A DNA stretch of 64,000 nt from positions 124,001 through 188,000 of the forward strand of contig NZ_JACSPY010000006.1 in NCBI RefSeq assembly GCF_014836885.1, written 5' to 3'. The stretch comes from Brevibacterium gallinarum (GTDB lineage Bacteria; Actinomycetota; Actinomycetes; Actinomycetales; Brevibacteriaceae). The translations under genes were made by a program, and so were the position numbers. Below the pieces are notes generated by a model. That model was not told the origin of the DNA. It saw nothing but the letters and a program-made list of their open reading frames with translations, and made no database searches. Within the stretch, counting starts at the first letter, position 1. Every line of letters starts with the position of its first letter. Below are positions 18,056 to 26,666 of the stretch, piece after piece.

Positions 18056-18862
18056 TCACAGTTCGTTGAGCATGAAGGCGGCACCCTGCGGGTCGGTGAC
18101 CTGGCAGAAGCGGCCGAACGGCGACTGGCCGATCTCGCCGGTGGTGGCGCCGAGGCGGTTGGCGGTCTCCAGCGTCGCGTCGAGATCCTTCGTGCCGAAG
18201 AAGATCGACCACGTCGACTCCTGGAATTCCGGTGGCATGGCGGCGGCGTCGACGAGTCCGCAGACGGCTTCGCACTGGGTGCCGTCGGGCAGCGTCCCGG
18301 TGACCGAGCCGTTGGTGGCATAGCGCGGGGTGCTGCCCTCCGGCATGCGGTCCATCTCCACGACGGACCAGTCGAAGACCTCGCGGTAGAAGTCGGCCGA
18401 GGCATCGAAATCGGTGCTGCGGCATTCGAACCACACCGGCGTGCCGTGTGTGAGCGGCAGCTCGAAGCCGGTCATCTGGTTCGGCTGCCAGGCACTCAGA
18501 CTCGCGCCGGAGGGGTCGGCCATGACGGACATCGAGCCGGCATCGCCGATCTGATCATTGTCGATGTACACGGTGCCGCGCTCGCGGGCCTTCGCGACTG
18601 TCGCGGCGAGGTCGTCGGTGTGGAGGTAGACGTCGAATCGTGTGGGGATCTCGCCGCCTTCGGGGCAGGTCATACCGGAGACATCCATCAGCCCGCCGAC
18701 GGTGCTGCCGTCTGAAGTGATGAGGTGGTAGTGGTTCATCTCGGCGCCGAGGTCGTTGAACTCCCAGCCGAAGAGCTCGCGGTAGAAGTCGAGGGAGCCG
18801 TCGAGGTCATGGGTTCCGAGGTCGAGCCAGCAGGGAGCGCCGGTGCGGTACTGAGGTGACAT
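18056..18862 (-). CDS. VOC-fold (glyoxalase) protein, two-domain, Cfp30B-like paralogue
   Basis: A 268-residue two-module VOC protein closely parallel to the gene at 16723, with GAPCWLDLGTHD and GTPVWFECRSTD starting the two modules. Both copies share PxGTLxDGT and CGLVDAAAMP-type blocks, so they are paralogues. ATG 18862 is chosen because the module starts at once (MSPQYRTG); the frame extends upstream only 11 residues. It lies 41 bases upstream of the PhnB-like gene and is probably first in the three-gene run. Role unknown. Confidence 0.87.
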   Translation of the reverse strand: MSPQYRTGAPCWLDLGTHDLDGSLDFYRELFGWEFNDLGAEMNHYHLITSDGSTVGGLMDVSGMTCPEGGEIPTRFDVYLHTDDLAATVAKARERGTVYIDNDQIGDAGSMSVMADPSGASLSAWQPNQMTGFELPLTHGTPVWFECRSTDFDASADFYREVFDWSVVEMDRMPEGSTPRYATNGSVTGTLPDGTQCEAVCGLVDAAAMPPEFQESTWSIFFGTKDLDATLETANRLGATTGEIGQSPFGRFCQVTDPQGAAFMLNEL

Positions 18863-18972
18863 GGTGCAGTCCAATCGCAGAGGGCCATCGGTCACGGCCG
18901 GGTGATGCCAATCTATAGCGGTGCAGTGTGGTGATGTGTGTCCGTTTTTGCGGTCTTGCCGGTCAGATACTG

Positions 18973-19037
18973 GCGGTCGTGGCGGATCGGATTCTTGCGG
19001 TCGTGGCGGATCGGATTCTTGCGGTCGTGCCGGTCAG
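18973..19037. repeat. 24-nt tandem repeat, intergenic
   Basis: A 24-base unit beginning GCGGTCGTGGCGGATCGG occurs at 18973-18996 and 18997-19020, with a partial third copy after that. It occupies the gap between the VOC gene start and the AraC-type stop. The rest of 18863-19044 shows no gene. Confidence 0.8.
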
Positions 19038-19044
19038 AGGAGGA

Positions 19045-19770
19045 TCAGTGCGGCGGAGCCAGTGCCGGCAGGGCCGCCAGCATGGGAACCGACGGCTGCG
19101 GGGCCGGGCCGAAGGTCAGCGTGATGTGCTGGGCTGTGGTCACCGGTGTGCTGTGGCTGGCGACGACGGGGGCCGATGGTGCCAGGTGATCGACCACCTC
19201 GGCGGCGGCATCGACGCTGAAGCCGAGCAGCCACGGGGCGCCGGCGCACAGGGGGAGGCAGATGCGCTGCTTGCCGCGGCACAGCACACCGGCCCGCGGC
19301 AGCCCGATGGGTGCTGGTGTCGGGAACCAGCCGATCCACATGAGCGGCGGCAGGCGCAGCCCAGCAGGCGGGCTCTCGATGTCGATGGTGGCGTGCGCGG
19401 CCTTCGGATTGCCGATCGAGAACGGGGCCGGTGAGCAGTCGGCGACCTGGTCGGCGAGCGTGCGGAGGGCAGCCGGGCTGGTGCCGACGGCCTCGCGGAA
19501 CCGGCGGCTGAAGGAGGACACGGAGGTGAAGCCGACCTGCGTGCACACATCGACAACGGCGTCATTGCCGGTCAGCAGCAGGTTCTTGGCGGCATGGAAG
19601 CGCAGCGCAGCGAGGAACCGGCCAGGCGGGGTGTGCATGGCGGCGGCGAACGTGCGGTTGAAGTGGAAGGGACTGTAGCCGAGGTGGTCGGCGATGTCGG
19701 CGACGCTGATGTCCTCCGCAAGGTGCTCCATGGCGAAGGCTGCGGCGCGCACTGCCATGTCGGTGCTCAC
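19045..19770 (-). CDS. AraC/XylS-family transcriptional regulator, HTH at N-terminus
   Basis: A 241-residue DNA-binding protein. The AraC-type double helix-turn-helix lies at the N-terminus (about residues 8-105) with DISVADIADHLGYSPFHFNR and VCTQVGFTSVSSFSRRFRE, the two recognition helices. The C-terminal 130 residues are a separate domain, probably a small-molecule sensor. This order resembles Rob-like regulators rather than AraC itself. GTG 19770 is chosen, with GGAGAG upstream; ATG 19758 is an alternative and the longer frame is unsupported. It reads in the same direction as the VOC genes, about 180 bases upstream, so it could control them; this is inference. Confidence 0.85.
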   Translation of the reverse strand: MSTDMAVRAAAFAMEHLAEDISVADIADHLGYSPFHFNRTFAAAMHTPPGRFLAALRFHAAKNLLLTGNDAVVDVCTQVGFTSVSSFSRRFREAVGTSPAALRTLADQVADCSPAPFSIGNPKAAHATIDIESPPAGLRLPPLMWIGWFPTPAPIGLPRAGVLCRGKQRICLPLCAGAPWLLGFSVDAAAEVVDHLAPSAPVVASHSTPVTTAQHITLTFGPAPQPSVPMLAALPALAPPH

Positions 19771-19955
19771 ATCTGTGACAGTACTCTCCGGGCGGGCGCT
19801 TGTCACCGGTGGATTCTGATGGCGAGGTGGGGCAAGCCGCGGATGCAGATGGTTGGGGTGCGCCATGGGTGGTCAGCTGGCGGCTGGTGTGCACGATGCT
19901 GGCAGCCGGTGGGCGGCTGTGGGCAGTCAGCTGGCGCGCGGGGTGGGGTGGGCGG

Positions 19956-20927
19956 TCAGCTAACGCGGTCAGCCTGGGCGGGGCCGGCAGGAGACTTCTG
20001 GCGCCGGCGGATGAGTGCGGCGCGCACGTCGTGGACGACCCGGCTCATGTCGCTGCGGCGAGTGACCCGGATGACCGTCCAGCCGAGCTGCTCCAGTGTC
20101 TGCAGGCGGGTGATGTCGCGGTTGTACTGGTCTTCATCACCGCGGTGGTGATCGCCGTCGTATTCGACTGCGACCTTCTCTCGCCGGTAGGCCATGTCGA
20201 GCAGGTAGTAGTAGCCGGTGGCGGGATTGTCGACGCTGACAGAGACCTCGGGTTCGGGCAGGCCGGCGTCGATGAGGTTGAGGCGCACGCGGGTCTCCTG
20301 CGGCGAGTCGACTCCGGGGCGGGCGCGGTGGAGCGCGGCGATGGCGAGCCTGCGACCGGGATAGCGCGGGGTGTCGACGATGAGCCTCGACAGCTCGACT
20401 GGGGTGAGCTGGGGCGGGCCGTGCCAGCGGCCGAGCACAGCGTCGAAGCACTGGACGAGTTCAAGGAAGCCGAGCTGACCGGCGAGGTCGAGAAGGGTCT
20501 GTCTGATGGTGGTCAACCGGAAAGTCGCAACTGTGAGGTGGTTGACGGTCTCGGCTTGACGACAGTTGACCCAGGGGCGCTTGATGACCGTTGCTGACCG
20601 TTCGACGGTCACTTCCAGCTTGTCGGGCCGTCCTCGGAGCGGGAGGCCGTGAAGATCCGCGGCAGAACGGTGAGAGACAGCCGCGTGTGGTGCCACGACA
20701 GCCAGTGCCGTTGCCATCTCGAATGTGCGTAGCCAGTTCTCACCGGCCCAGACCGGGATGCCGAGCACCGATGGCCCATCCGGGTGGTCGTAGATGCCCC
20801 TCCCGTAGCGAGACAGGAGTTGGCGCCGTCGATACCCGGTGAGGTTTCGCTGGACGAGGAAGTCGTAGTTGGCGAACTGTGGGAGGGTCGCTCTCTTCAT
20901 ACGTTGCGAGCGGTTTCGCGTGCTCAT
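19956..20927 (-). CDS. AbiEi-like / DUF559 (Vsr-like) endonuclease-domain protein
   Basis: A 323-residue protein of a type common in actinobacteria. The N-terminal third resembles AbiEi antitoxin-like winged-helix proteins: LPQFANYDFLVQRNLTGYRR then LLSRYGRGIY, and later AVSHRSAADLHGL. The C-terminal 120 residues match the DUF559 very-short-patch-repair-like nuclease fold: VAVEYDGDHHRGDEDQYNRD with acidic and His residues, then LEQLGWTVIRVTRR. A nicking or repair nuclease role is plausible but not shown, and no AbiEii toxin gene is adjacent. ATG 20927 is chosen because recognisable sequence starts there; the frame extends to 21056 into a palindrome. Two related palindromes lie just upstream. 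Confidence 0.75.
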   Translation of the reverse strand: MSTRNRSQRMKRATLPQFANYDFLVQRNLTGYRRRQLLSRYGRGIYDHPDGPSVLGIPVWAGENWLRTFEMATALAVVAPHAAVSHRSAADLHGLPLRGRPDKLEVTVERSATVIKRPWVNCRQAETVNHLTVATFRLTTIRQTLLDLAGQLGFLELVQCFDAVLGRWHGPPQLTPVELSRLIVDTPRYPGRRLAIAALHRARPGVDSPQETRVRLNLIDAGLPEPEVSVSVDNPATGYYYLLDMAYRREKVAVEYDGDHHRGDEDQYNRDITRLQTLEQLGWTVIRVTRRSDMSRVVHDVRAALIRRRQKSPAGPAQADRVS

Positions 20928-21016
20928 GAGGACAGCTTCATCGGTTCCCATCGCGATTGGAACGGGAAAGCCAAATCTGTGGATGACGGCGCCTGAGGCT
21001 CCTCGTTCAGTCTTGA

Positions 21017-21058
21017 CGTTGAGTACCACATCGAGTCCACTCGATGTGGTACTCAACG
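21017..21058. repeat. Perfect 20-bp-arm palindrome upstream of the AbiEi/DUF559 gene
   Basis: The arm 21017-21036 (CGTTGAGTACCACATCGAGT) is repeated exactly as its reverse complement at 21039-21058, with CC between. It lies between the leftward methyltransferase gene and the leftward nuclease gene. Each arm carries TTGAGTACCACATCGA, which recurs in the next palindrome. Confidence 0.92.
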
Positions 21059-21077
21059 ACTATGTTTCGCCGGATTC

Positions 21078-21129
21078 ATGGGCATTGAGTGCCACTTCGA
21101 CGAACGTTGATGTGGTACTCAATGCCCAT
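21078..21129. repeat. Second, related palindrome with 25-base arms
   Basis: Arms at 21078-21102 and 21105-21129 are separated by AA. They match as inverted copies with three mismatches, two of which would be G-U pairs in RNA. Each arm carries TTGAGT(A/G)CCAC(A/T)TC, the core of the palindrome 20 bases away. The left-hand end lies ten bases from the stop of the methyltransferase gene. Confidence 0.9.
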
Positions 21130-21138
21130 CGCCGAAAT

Positions 21139-22059
21139 CTACTCCGGCCGGTGCCCGATTCCGACGAGTGTGCTCGTGTTGAGCGAGGTGAATCCATCGA
21201 GGTGGAGGCCCGCGAGCAAGTCTGCCCGGACCTCCTCGATCTGCTCATCGCTCATCCCGGAGAGCATGCTGCGGAACCCGGACCCGGTGATGACCAGCCA
21301 GGCGAGCTCGTCATCGAGCTCCAGGTTCCGTTCCTGCACGGTGACGGTCACGTCGATCAGGCCGAGGTCTTCCATCCACGGGCCGAAGGCGTCCTGGGTG
21401 TCGATCTGGTCGAAGCTGAGTCCGGCCTTGTCGCCGGCAACCGTATCACCATCAGTCTCACCGGCCGCAGTGTCGCTGGCGTCATCCGCGCGGGCATCGG
21501 CATCCGCTCCATCAGGCTCGTCATTCTCTCGGGCAGACTTCGCATAGGCAGGGTCGGGCAGCTTCTCTCCCCTCACCCGTTGGATTGAGTGGAACGCCCG
21601 CATGCCGATGTCGGCCATCACCCCGTGGTCCCACACTGCCAGCATCAGCCGCCCACCGGGCCGCAGCCGGGTCACCAGCTGACGCGACCCCGCCGTGAAA
21701 TTCGGGAAGAACATGATTCCGAGCACGCACTGCACAAGGTCGTACTCACCGGGCTGGCCGAACTCCAGCACATCCGCCTGGTGTGTACGCACCTGGTCCA
21801 GCCTGCGCTTGCTCACCCGCTGACGCAGCGCATCGAGCAGACCGCCCGCGAGGTCGACGGCGTCGACGCGTCCATCGGCTCCGACTGCGGCAGCTGCCGG
21901 CAGTGCAGAGGAGCCGATCCCGGAGCACGCGTCGAGAACCCGCTCACCGGGTTGGGGACCTGCCGCCGCGACGGCATCTGCGCCGATGCGATCCCACAGG
22001 TGCGGGGCGAGGCGGGAGTAGTCAGCGGCGGCGTCGGTGAAGTGCTGCGAGTCGACCAT
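21139..22059 (-). CDS. Class I SAM-dependent methyltransferase
   Basis: A 306-residue cytoplasmic methyltransferase. Motif I is VLDACSGIGSSALPAA (about residues 40-55), followed by VDAVDLAGGLLDALR for motif II and LRPGGRLMLAVWD for motif IV/V, the UbiE/COQ5-like pattern. An Asp/Ala/Glu/Gly-rich insertion of about 35 residues lies near 180-215 and looks like a low-complexity loop. ATG 22059 is chosen since the conserved region starts there. The substrate is not evident. Two palindromes lie downstream, before the nuclease gene. Confidence 0.85.
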   Translation of the reverse strand: MVDSQHFTDAAADYSRLAPHLWDRIGADAVAAAGPQPGERVLDACSGIGSSALPAAAAVGADGRVDAVDLAGGLLDALRQRVSKRRLDQVRTHQADVLEFGQPGEYDLVQCVLGIMFFPNFTAGSRQLVTRLRPGGRLMLAVWDHGVMADIGMRAFHSIQRVRGEKLPDPAYAKSARENDEPDGADADARADDASDTAAGETDGDTVAGDKAGLSFDQIDTQDAFGPWMEDLGLIDVTVTVQERNLELDDELAWLVITGSGFRSMLSGMSDEQIEEVRADLLAGLHLDGFTSLNTSTLVGIGHRPE

Positions 22060-22114
22060 GGTCGCACTGTAGGAGCACGCCGCCTCCGGCGCTAATGCGC
22101 CGACCGGCATATGT

Positions 22115-22168
22115 GGCGCCGGTGCGCTGCCCTGTCAGGCGCCGGTGTGCTGCCGTGTCAGGCGCCGG
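22115..22168. repeat. 23-nt tandem repeat, intergenic
   Basis: GGCGCCGGTG(C/T)GCTGCC(C/G)TGTCA occurs at 22115-22137 and 22138-22160, with GGCGCCGG starting a third copy. It fills the gap between the methyltransferase start and the aminopeptidase stop. Confidence 0.8.
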
Positions 22169-22195
22169 AGCACCGTCAGGGCCGACACCGGAGCG

Positions 22196-23635
22196 TCAGG
22201 CTCCGCGCAGGTAGGCGTGTGCGACGTGGAACATGTCGTGCACGTCGGTGATCGCGCACATCTCCCTGGCCGAGTGCATGCTCCACAGCCCGATGCCGAT
22301 GTCGACAGTCGTCATGCCCAGCCGGGTCGCCGTCAGCGGCCCGATCGTCGAACCGCACGGCATCGAGTTGTTCGACACGAACTCCTGGTAGGCGACGTCG
22401 GCGGCAGCACAGGCGGCGGCGAACCGGCCAGTGCCGATCGCATCGGTGGCATAGCGCTGCTGGGCGTTGATCTTCAGTAGCGGCCCGGCCCCCAGTCGCG
22501 GCCGGCTGACCGGGTCGTGGCGCTCAGGGAAGTTCGGGTGCACACCGTGCCCGGTGTCGGCGGAGAAGCAGATGGAGGACGCCATTGAGCGCAGGTACGC
22601 CTCCCGGCCGGCCGCGGCAGCGCCGCCGGCTTCATCGCCATCCCCGGCGGCTGCGGCGACGATCCGTTCGGTGATGTCGGCGAGGAACGGCCCGCAGGCA
22701 CCGGAGCGGGTGTTGGAGCCGACCTCTTCATGGTCGAAGGCGGCCAGCAGCGGGATCTCGCTGATCTCAGCCGGGTCTATGAGTGCCAGCGCGCTCATTC
22801 CGGCATGGACGGAGGACAGGTTGTCGAGCCGGGGGCTGGCGAGGAACTCGTCATGCAGACCGAAGGTCGCCGGCTCCTGCGCGGCGATCGTGACGACATC
22901 GAATCCGGCGACATCCGCGGCCTTGACCCCGGCCGAGGCGGCGAGCACCTCAAGCACGTCAGTGCTCTGCAGTCCGTCGGCGGCCTGCAGCAGCCCGGTG
23001 AGATCCTCCAAGCCGATGACCGGCTGCAGGTGACGCTGCTTGTCGAGCGTGAGCTTCTGGTTGACCTCACGGTCGAGGTGGATCGCCAGTTGCGGGATCC
23101 GGGCGATCGGCTTCGTGCGCGCTAGCACCGTCTGCCCATCACGGGTCACGAGCCGTCCGGCGAGGCTGAGCTCCCGGTCAAGCCACGAGTTCAGCAGCGG
23201 CCCGCCGTAGATCTCGACGCCGATCTGCAGCGCACCCTCGGTGGCAAACCCCGGGTTGGGCTTGAGTTTGAAGGCAGGCGAGTCGGTGTGCGTGCCGAAG
23301 ACCCGGAACACCGGGGCCGAGGCGCCGCTCACCTTGCCAGCGCCGCCTGCCTTGCCAGTGCCGCCCGCCTTGCCAGCGCCGCTCGCCTTCCCAGCACCAC
23401 CACCGGCACCGCCTTCGGGCATCACCCAGGCGATCGCCGCGCCGTCGCGCACCACGACGTACTTCCCGCCTGCGTGCAGCTGCCAGGCATCGGCTTCGTG
23501 CAGCTCGCTGAACCCGGCCGACACAAGCCGCTCGCGCACATTGGCCGCCGCGTGGAACGACGACGGTGAGGCGTAGACGAAGGAGGACAGGTCGGCAGCA
23601 ACGGTGCTCGGCGCAGATTCAGTCGTGATGCTCAT
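22196..23635 (-). CDS. apeB: M18-family metallo-aminopeptidase
   Basis: A 479-residue zinc aminopeptidase that removes N-terminal residues, usually acidic ones, in the cytoplasm. Hallmarks are FGTHTDSPAFKLKPNP (first metal His and Asp), LLNSWLDRELSLAGRL, LAAFDHEEVGSNTRSGA (catalytic Glu pair) and SADTGHGVHPNFPERHDP; C-terminal GCG-type sequence SNNSMPCGSTIGP is also present. A Gly/Ala/Lys low-complexity insertion at residues 78-101 is made of 18-nt repeats and is not a family feature. ATG 23635 lies only 20 bases from the divergent MFS gene start; both transcripts may be leaderless or nearly so. Confidence 0.93.
   Translation of the reverse strand: MSITTESAPSTVAADLSSFVYASPSSFHAAANVRERLVSAGFSELHEADAWQLHAGGKYVVVRDGAAIAWVMPEGGAGGGAGKASGAGKAGGTGKAGGAGKVSGASAPVFRVFGTHTDSPAFKLKPNPGFATEGALQIGVEIYGGPLLNSWLDRELSLAGRLVTRDGQTVLARTKPIARIPQLAIHLDREVNQKLTLDKQRHLQPVIGLEDLTGLLQAADGLQSTDVLEVLAASAGVKAADVAGFDVVTIAAQEPATFGLHDEFLASPRLDNLSSVHAGMSALALIDPAEISEIPLLAAFDHEEVGSNTRSGACGPFLADITERIVAAAAGDGDEAGGAAAAGREAYLRSMASSICFSADTGHGVHPNFPERHDPVSRPRLGAGPLLKINAQQRYATDAIGTGRFAAACAAADVAYQEFVSNNSMPCGSTIGPLTATRLGMTTVDIGIGLWSMHSAREMCAITDVHDMFHVAHAYLRGA
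23331..23402 (-). repeat. Four in-frame 18-nt repeats in the M18 peptidase gene
   Basis: Units at 23331, 23349, 23367 and 23385, based on GCCTTGCCAGTGCCGCCC on the plus strand. They encode the Gly/Ala/Lys repeat inserted near residues 78-101 of the peptidase. Confidence 0.85.
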
Positions 23636-23655
23636 ACGTAGTAGCGTAGTCAATC

Positions 23656-25062
23656 GTGCTCTCGGTTCTCATGCGCCTGTTCGGCTGGACCTACATCCCG
23701 ATCTCCGTCATCGCCAAGCTGCCCTTCGCGATGTCGGTCGTCGCCGTGCTCACAGCCGTCGCCGCCACCCGCGAGAGCTATACCCTGGCCGGTTCGACCG
23801 CCGCGCTCGTCGGCCTCGGCACTGCGATCTCCGGCCCGCTCATCGGCGCGGCCGCCGACCGTTGGGGCCAGCGCATCGTCCTCATCATCACCGCGCTCGC
23901 CAACACCGCCGCACTCTTCGGCCTCGCCGTCGCCCTCCGCCTCGAGGTCACCACCCCGGTTGTGCTCGCCGCCGGCATGGCGATCGGCCTCACCAGCCCG
24001 CAGGCCTCCTCGATGGTGCGCACCCGCTGGCTCTACGCCATCCGCGCAACCCTCACCGGCACCGATGCCCGCAAGGTCACCTCGAAGGTGCTGTCCTATG
24101 AGTCGATGACCGATGAGCTCGTCTTCGTCTTCGGCCCGGTCATCGTCGGCATCGTCGCCGTCGCCCTGGGCGTGCTCGTGCCGCTCGACTTCGCCGCCGT
24201 GCTCACCGGCCTCGGCGTGCTCGCCTTCGCCGTGCACCCCTCGGTGCGCTTCACCACCGGGCACGTCCGCCGGCCGACCTCCGCTCCCGAGGCGGCGGGC
24301 ACCTCCCAGCCGGAAGACGCCTCCCAGCCGGAAGACGCCTCCCCGACGTGTGCCGCAGCCGGCCCGCTGCCCGAAACCGCCCAGCCCACACCCGCCGCTC
24401 AGACCGCACCCGCCGCCCAGCCTGCACCCGCCGCCCAGCCTGCACCCGCCGAGCCGACACGCCCGGCCCCGGTGCGCGAGATCTACCGCCTCATCGTCCT
24501 CGTCCCGGTGCTCGGCATGACGAGCATCGGCGTGTTCTTCGGTGCCTCGCTCACCTCGCTGAGCAACTTCATGGAGCGCTTCGGCCAGGCCGATGCCGCC
24601 GGCATCTACTACGGCATCATGGGGGTGGGCTCGGCGATCCTCGCACTGTCGGTCGTCCTGCTGCCCGAGCGCTTCACCTTCACCGCCCGCTGGCTGGTCT
24701 TCGGCTCCCTCGCACTCGCCGGCTCGATCGTCATGCACCTCGTCTCCGACCCGCTCGATGTCGTGCTGCCGCTGGTCATCATGGGCTGCGGCATCGGCCC
24801 TGCGCTTGTGACCCTGTACTCGATCGCCTCGGATGTCGCCCCGTTCGGGCGCACCACCACTGTGATGGCGATGATGTCGACCGGGGTGGTCGTCGGCCAG
24901 TCGGGTTCCTCGGCACTCACCGGTGTCATCATCGACCGGTTCAGCTACGTGGAGGGCTTCCACATGATCACCGTCGCCACCGCGCTGCTCGTCTGTCTGG
25001 GCGGTGTGCAGCTGCTGGCAAACCGATCCGAGCACCGCCGCCGCAGCACCCGCATCGCCTAG
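23656..25062 (+). CDS. Major facilitator superfamily transporter with repeat-rich central loop
   Basis: A 468-residue membrane transporter with two groups of about six helices. The N-terminal half has GPLIGAAADRWGQR, the MFS loop 2-3 motif. Residues about 215-270 form a large hydrophilic central loop rich in Pro, Ala, Gln and Glu, built from two sets of 18-nt repeats. The C-terminal half ends with QSGSSALTGVIIDR, a typical MFS late motif. The start is GTG 23656, eight bases after TAGCGT, a possible -10 (leaderless); ATG 23671 is an alternative. It resembles the MFS gene at 33147 in its first half (both have DELVF/DEMLF followed by a GP-rich stretch). Substrate unknown. Confidence 0.87.
   Translation: MLSVLMRLFGWTYIPISVIAKLPFAMSVVAVLTAVAATRESYTLAGSTAALVGLGTAISGPLIGAAADRWGQRIVLIITALANTAALFGLAVALRLEVTTPVVLAAGMAIGLTSPQASSMVRTRWLYAIRATLTGTDARKVTSKVLSYESMTDELVFVFGPVIVGIVAVALGVLVPLDFAAVLTGLGVLAFAVHPSVRFTTGHVRRPTSAPEAAGTSQPEDASQPEDASPTCAAAGPLPETAQPTPAAQTAPAAQPAPAAQPAPAEPTRPAPVREIYRLIVLVPVLGMTSIGVFFGASLTSLSNFMERFGQADAAGIYYGIMGVGSAILALSVVLLPERFTFTARWLVFGSLALAGSIVMHLVSDPLDVVLPLVIMGCGIGPALVTLYSIASDVAPFGRTTTVMAMMSTGVVVGQSGSSALTGVIIDRFSYVEGFHMITVATALLVCLGGVQLLANRSEHRRRSTRIA
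24301..24453 (+). repeat. Two adjacent sets of in-frame 18-nt repeats in the MFS gene
   Basis: Set 1: (A/G)CCTCCCAGCCGGAAGAC at 24301-24318 and 24319-24336, with a partial third copy. Set 2: CCCGCCGC(C/T)CAG(C/A)C(C/T)GCA at 24391, 24409 and 24427, with a partial fourth copy. They encode the Ser-Gln-Pro-Glu-Asp and Pro-Ala-Ala-Gln repeats of the central loop. Confidence 0.85.
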
Positions 25063-25136
25063 GATAGGACTAGTCGCCAGCCCGATCGGCTGACGGCCGC
25101 TGTCCGCGCACCCCCTATGCGAGTTCGAGGAGCCCT

Positions 25137-26639
25137 GTGGAACAGTACAGTGCCGAGTGGCAGGCGTGGCATGACGCCCGCATCTCCGATCTCGCCACCC
25201 CGTTCGGGTGGCTGAGTGTCACTGGGCTCACGTGGCTGACGTCGTCGCAGCCGGTCACCTGGCCCGAGGCGCCGGGCACTTTCACCGTGGACGGCGACTG
25301 GGTGCACTTCACCTTGGCTGACGGGGTGTCGGCCGGGCCGAGCAAGGCCGCCCTCGAGGTCATGAGCCGTCCGGTCGGACAGCGCTGCGGGGGAGATGCC
25401 GCCCATGATTCGATCCCGGCGCGCGCCTCCCATCCCGCCGCCGAGGTGCGGGTCGACTCCTCGGAGTCGATGTCGGCCAGGCTCGATGATGGGGAGTCGC
25501 TCAACTGGTTCGTCGTCGACCACGTCACCTATGAGCTCATCCGCCGCGACGGTAACTACGGAATCCGCCGGCGGGATTCGAAGGCCCCGCTGCTGCAGCG
25601 CTTCATCGATATCCCGGCTTTCCCGCTGAGCCAGGAATGGATCGTCTCCGGTGCTTTCACCCCGTATCCCGAACCGGAGCAGCGCCGCATCGCCACCGCC
25701 TGCCCGGGCTTGGAGCTCGATGAGCTGCTCACGGGCGAAGTCCGGTTCACGCTGTGCGATGTCGAGTATGTGCTCAAGACCTCCGGCAGCCCAGAGCACG
25801 GCCTGCACATCAACTTCCACGACTACACCAACGGGCGCACGACGGCGACCTGGCGGCGCATCAACCTCGGTCTGCCTGATGCCCAGGGTCATGTCATCAT
25901 CGACTTCAATCGCACGATCAACTACCCGTTCGCCTTCATCCCGCACGCCACCTGCCCGGCGCCGGTGCCGGAGAACGTGCTGCCGGTCGAGCTGCAGGCA
26001 GGCGAGCGTCTGCCGACACAGACGCTGTCGGAGTCCGGGATCAACACGCCGGTGCTGTTCATCGACCTGTCCCCGGAGATCGAGATCGGCGGGGTCATCG
26101 ACCTGTGGACCGAACTCGGTCTCGATGTCACGCTCGTCAACCGTGACGAGCCGCTGCCGCCGCTGCCCGGCTTCGCCGCCCTCGTCGTCTTCTGCTGGGG
26201 ATGCACAAGCGAGGTCCGCACTGAGCTCATCACCGAGATCGTCGAGATGGTCTCCGATGCGATGGCCACCCGGATCCCGGTCGTCGCCGTCGGCACCGCC
26301 ACCACGATGCTCGCCGCCGCTTCGCTCGACGGTTCGCTGACAGCCGGGCGGATCACCTTCGAGAAGACCGCCGACAGCCTCGGGCCGATCCCGCTGGCTG
26401 TCACCGACACCGTCGCTGAGGACCGGCTGTTCCGCAACAACATCTCCCGCCTCGACCCTGACGGGGTCGGCTACATCGTCATCGACCGGGCCGAGGGCGA
26501 AGAGCTGCCGGCCGGGCTCAACGGCGACGCGGACCGTGACGAGGCCCGCCGCGAGGCGCAGCGGACCTTCGGCGCTCATGAGGTCGCCTGGCGCGATCTG
26601 GCTGAGCGCTTCGCGCGTCTCCTGCACACCACCATGTGA
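25137..26639 (+). CDS. DUF1684 protein fused to a GATase-like C-terminal domain
   Basis: A 500-residue protein with two parts. Residues about 5-295 are DUF1684: FGWLSVTGLTWL at the start and FNRTINYPFAFIPHATCP, PVPENVLPVELQAGER at the end, with the conserved Cys. Residues about 305-500 resemble a class I glutamine amidotransferase: GFAALVVFCWG, then IPVVAVGTATTMLAAA at the place of the catalytic elbow, then GPIPLAVTDTVAEDRLF. The nucleophile Cys of that elbow (usually GICxG) is Gly here, so the second domain should lack glutaminase activity. The start is GTG 25137 with GAGGAG at good spacing. DUF1684 proteins have no settled function. The C-terminal assignment is by pattern only and moderately confident. 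Confidence 0.75.
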   Translation: MEQYSAEWQAWHDARISDLATPFGWLSVTGLTWLTSSQPVTWPEAPGTFTVDGDWVHFTLADGVSAGPSKAALEVMSRPVGQRCGGDAAHDSIPARASHPAAEVRVDSSESMSARLDDGESLNWFVVDHVTYELIRRDGNYGIRRRDSKAPLLQRFIDIPAFPLSQEWIVSGAFTPYPEPEQRRIATACPGLELDELLTGEVRFTLCDVEYVLKTSGSPEHGLHINFHDYTNGRTTATWRRINLGLPDAQGHVIIDFNRTINYPFAFIPHATCPAPVPENVLPVELQAGERLPTQTLSESGINTPVLFIDLSPEIEIGGVIDLWTELGLDVTLVNRDEPLPPLPGFAALVVFCWGCTSEVRTELITEIVEMVSDAMATRIPVVAVGTATTMLAAASLDGSLTAGRITFEKTADSLGPIPLAVTDTVAEDRLFRNNISRLDPDGVGYIVIDRAEGEELPAGLNGDADRDEARREAQRTFGAHEVAWRDLAERFARLLHTTM

Positions 26640-26666
26640 CAGCTCCTGCCAGTACCATCTGCCAGT

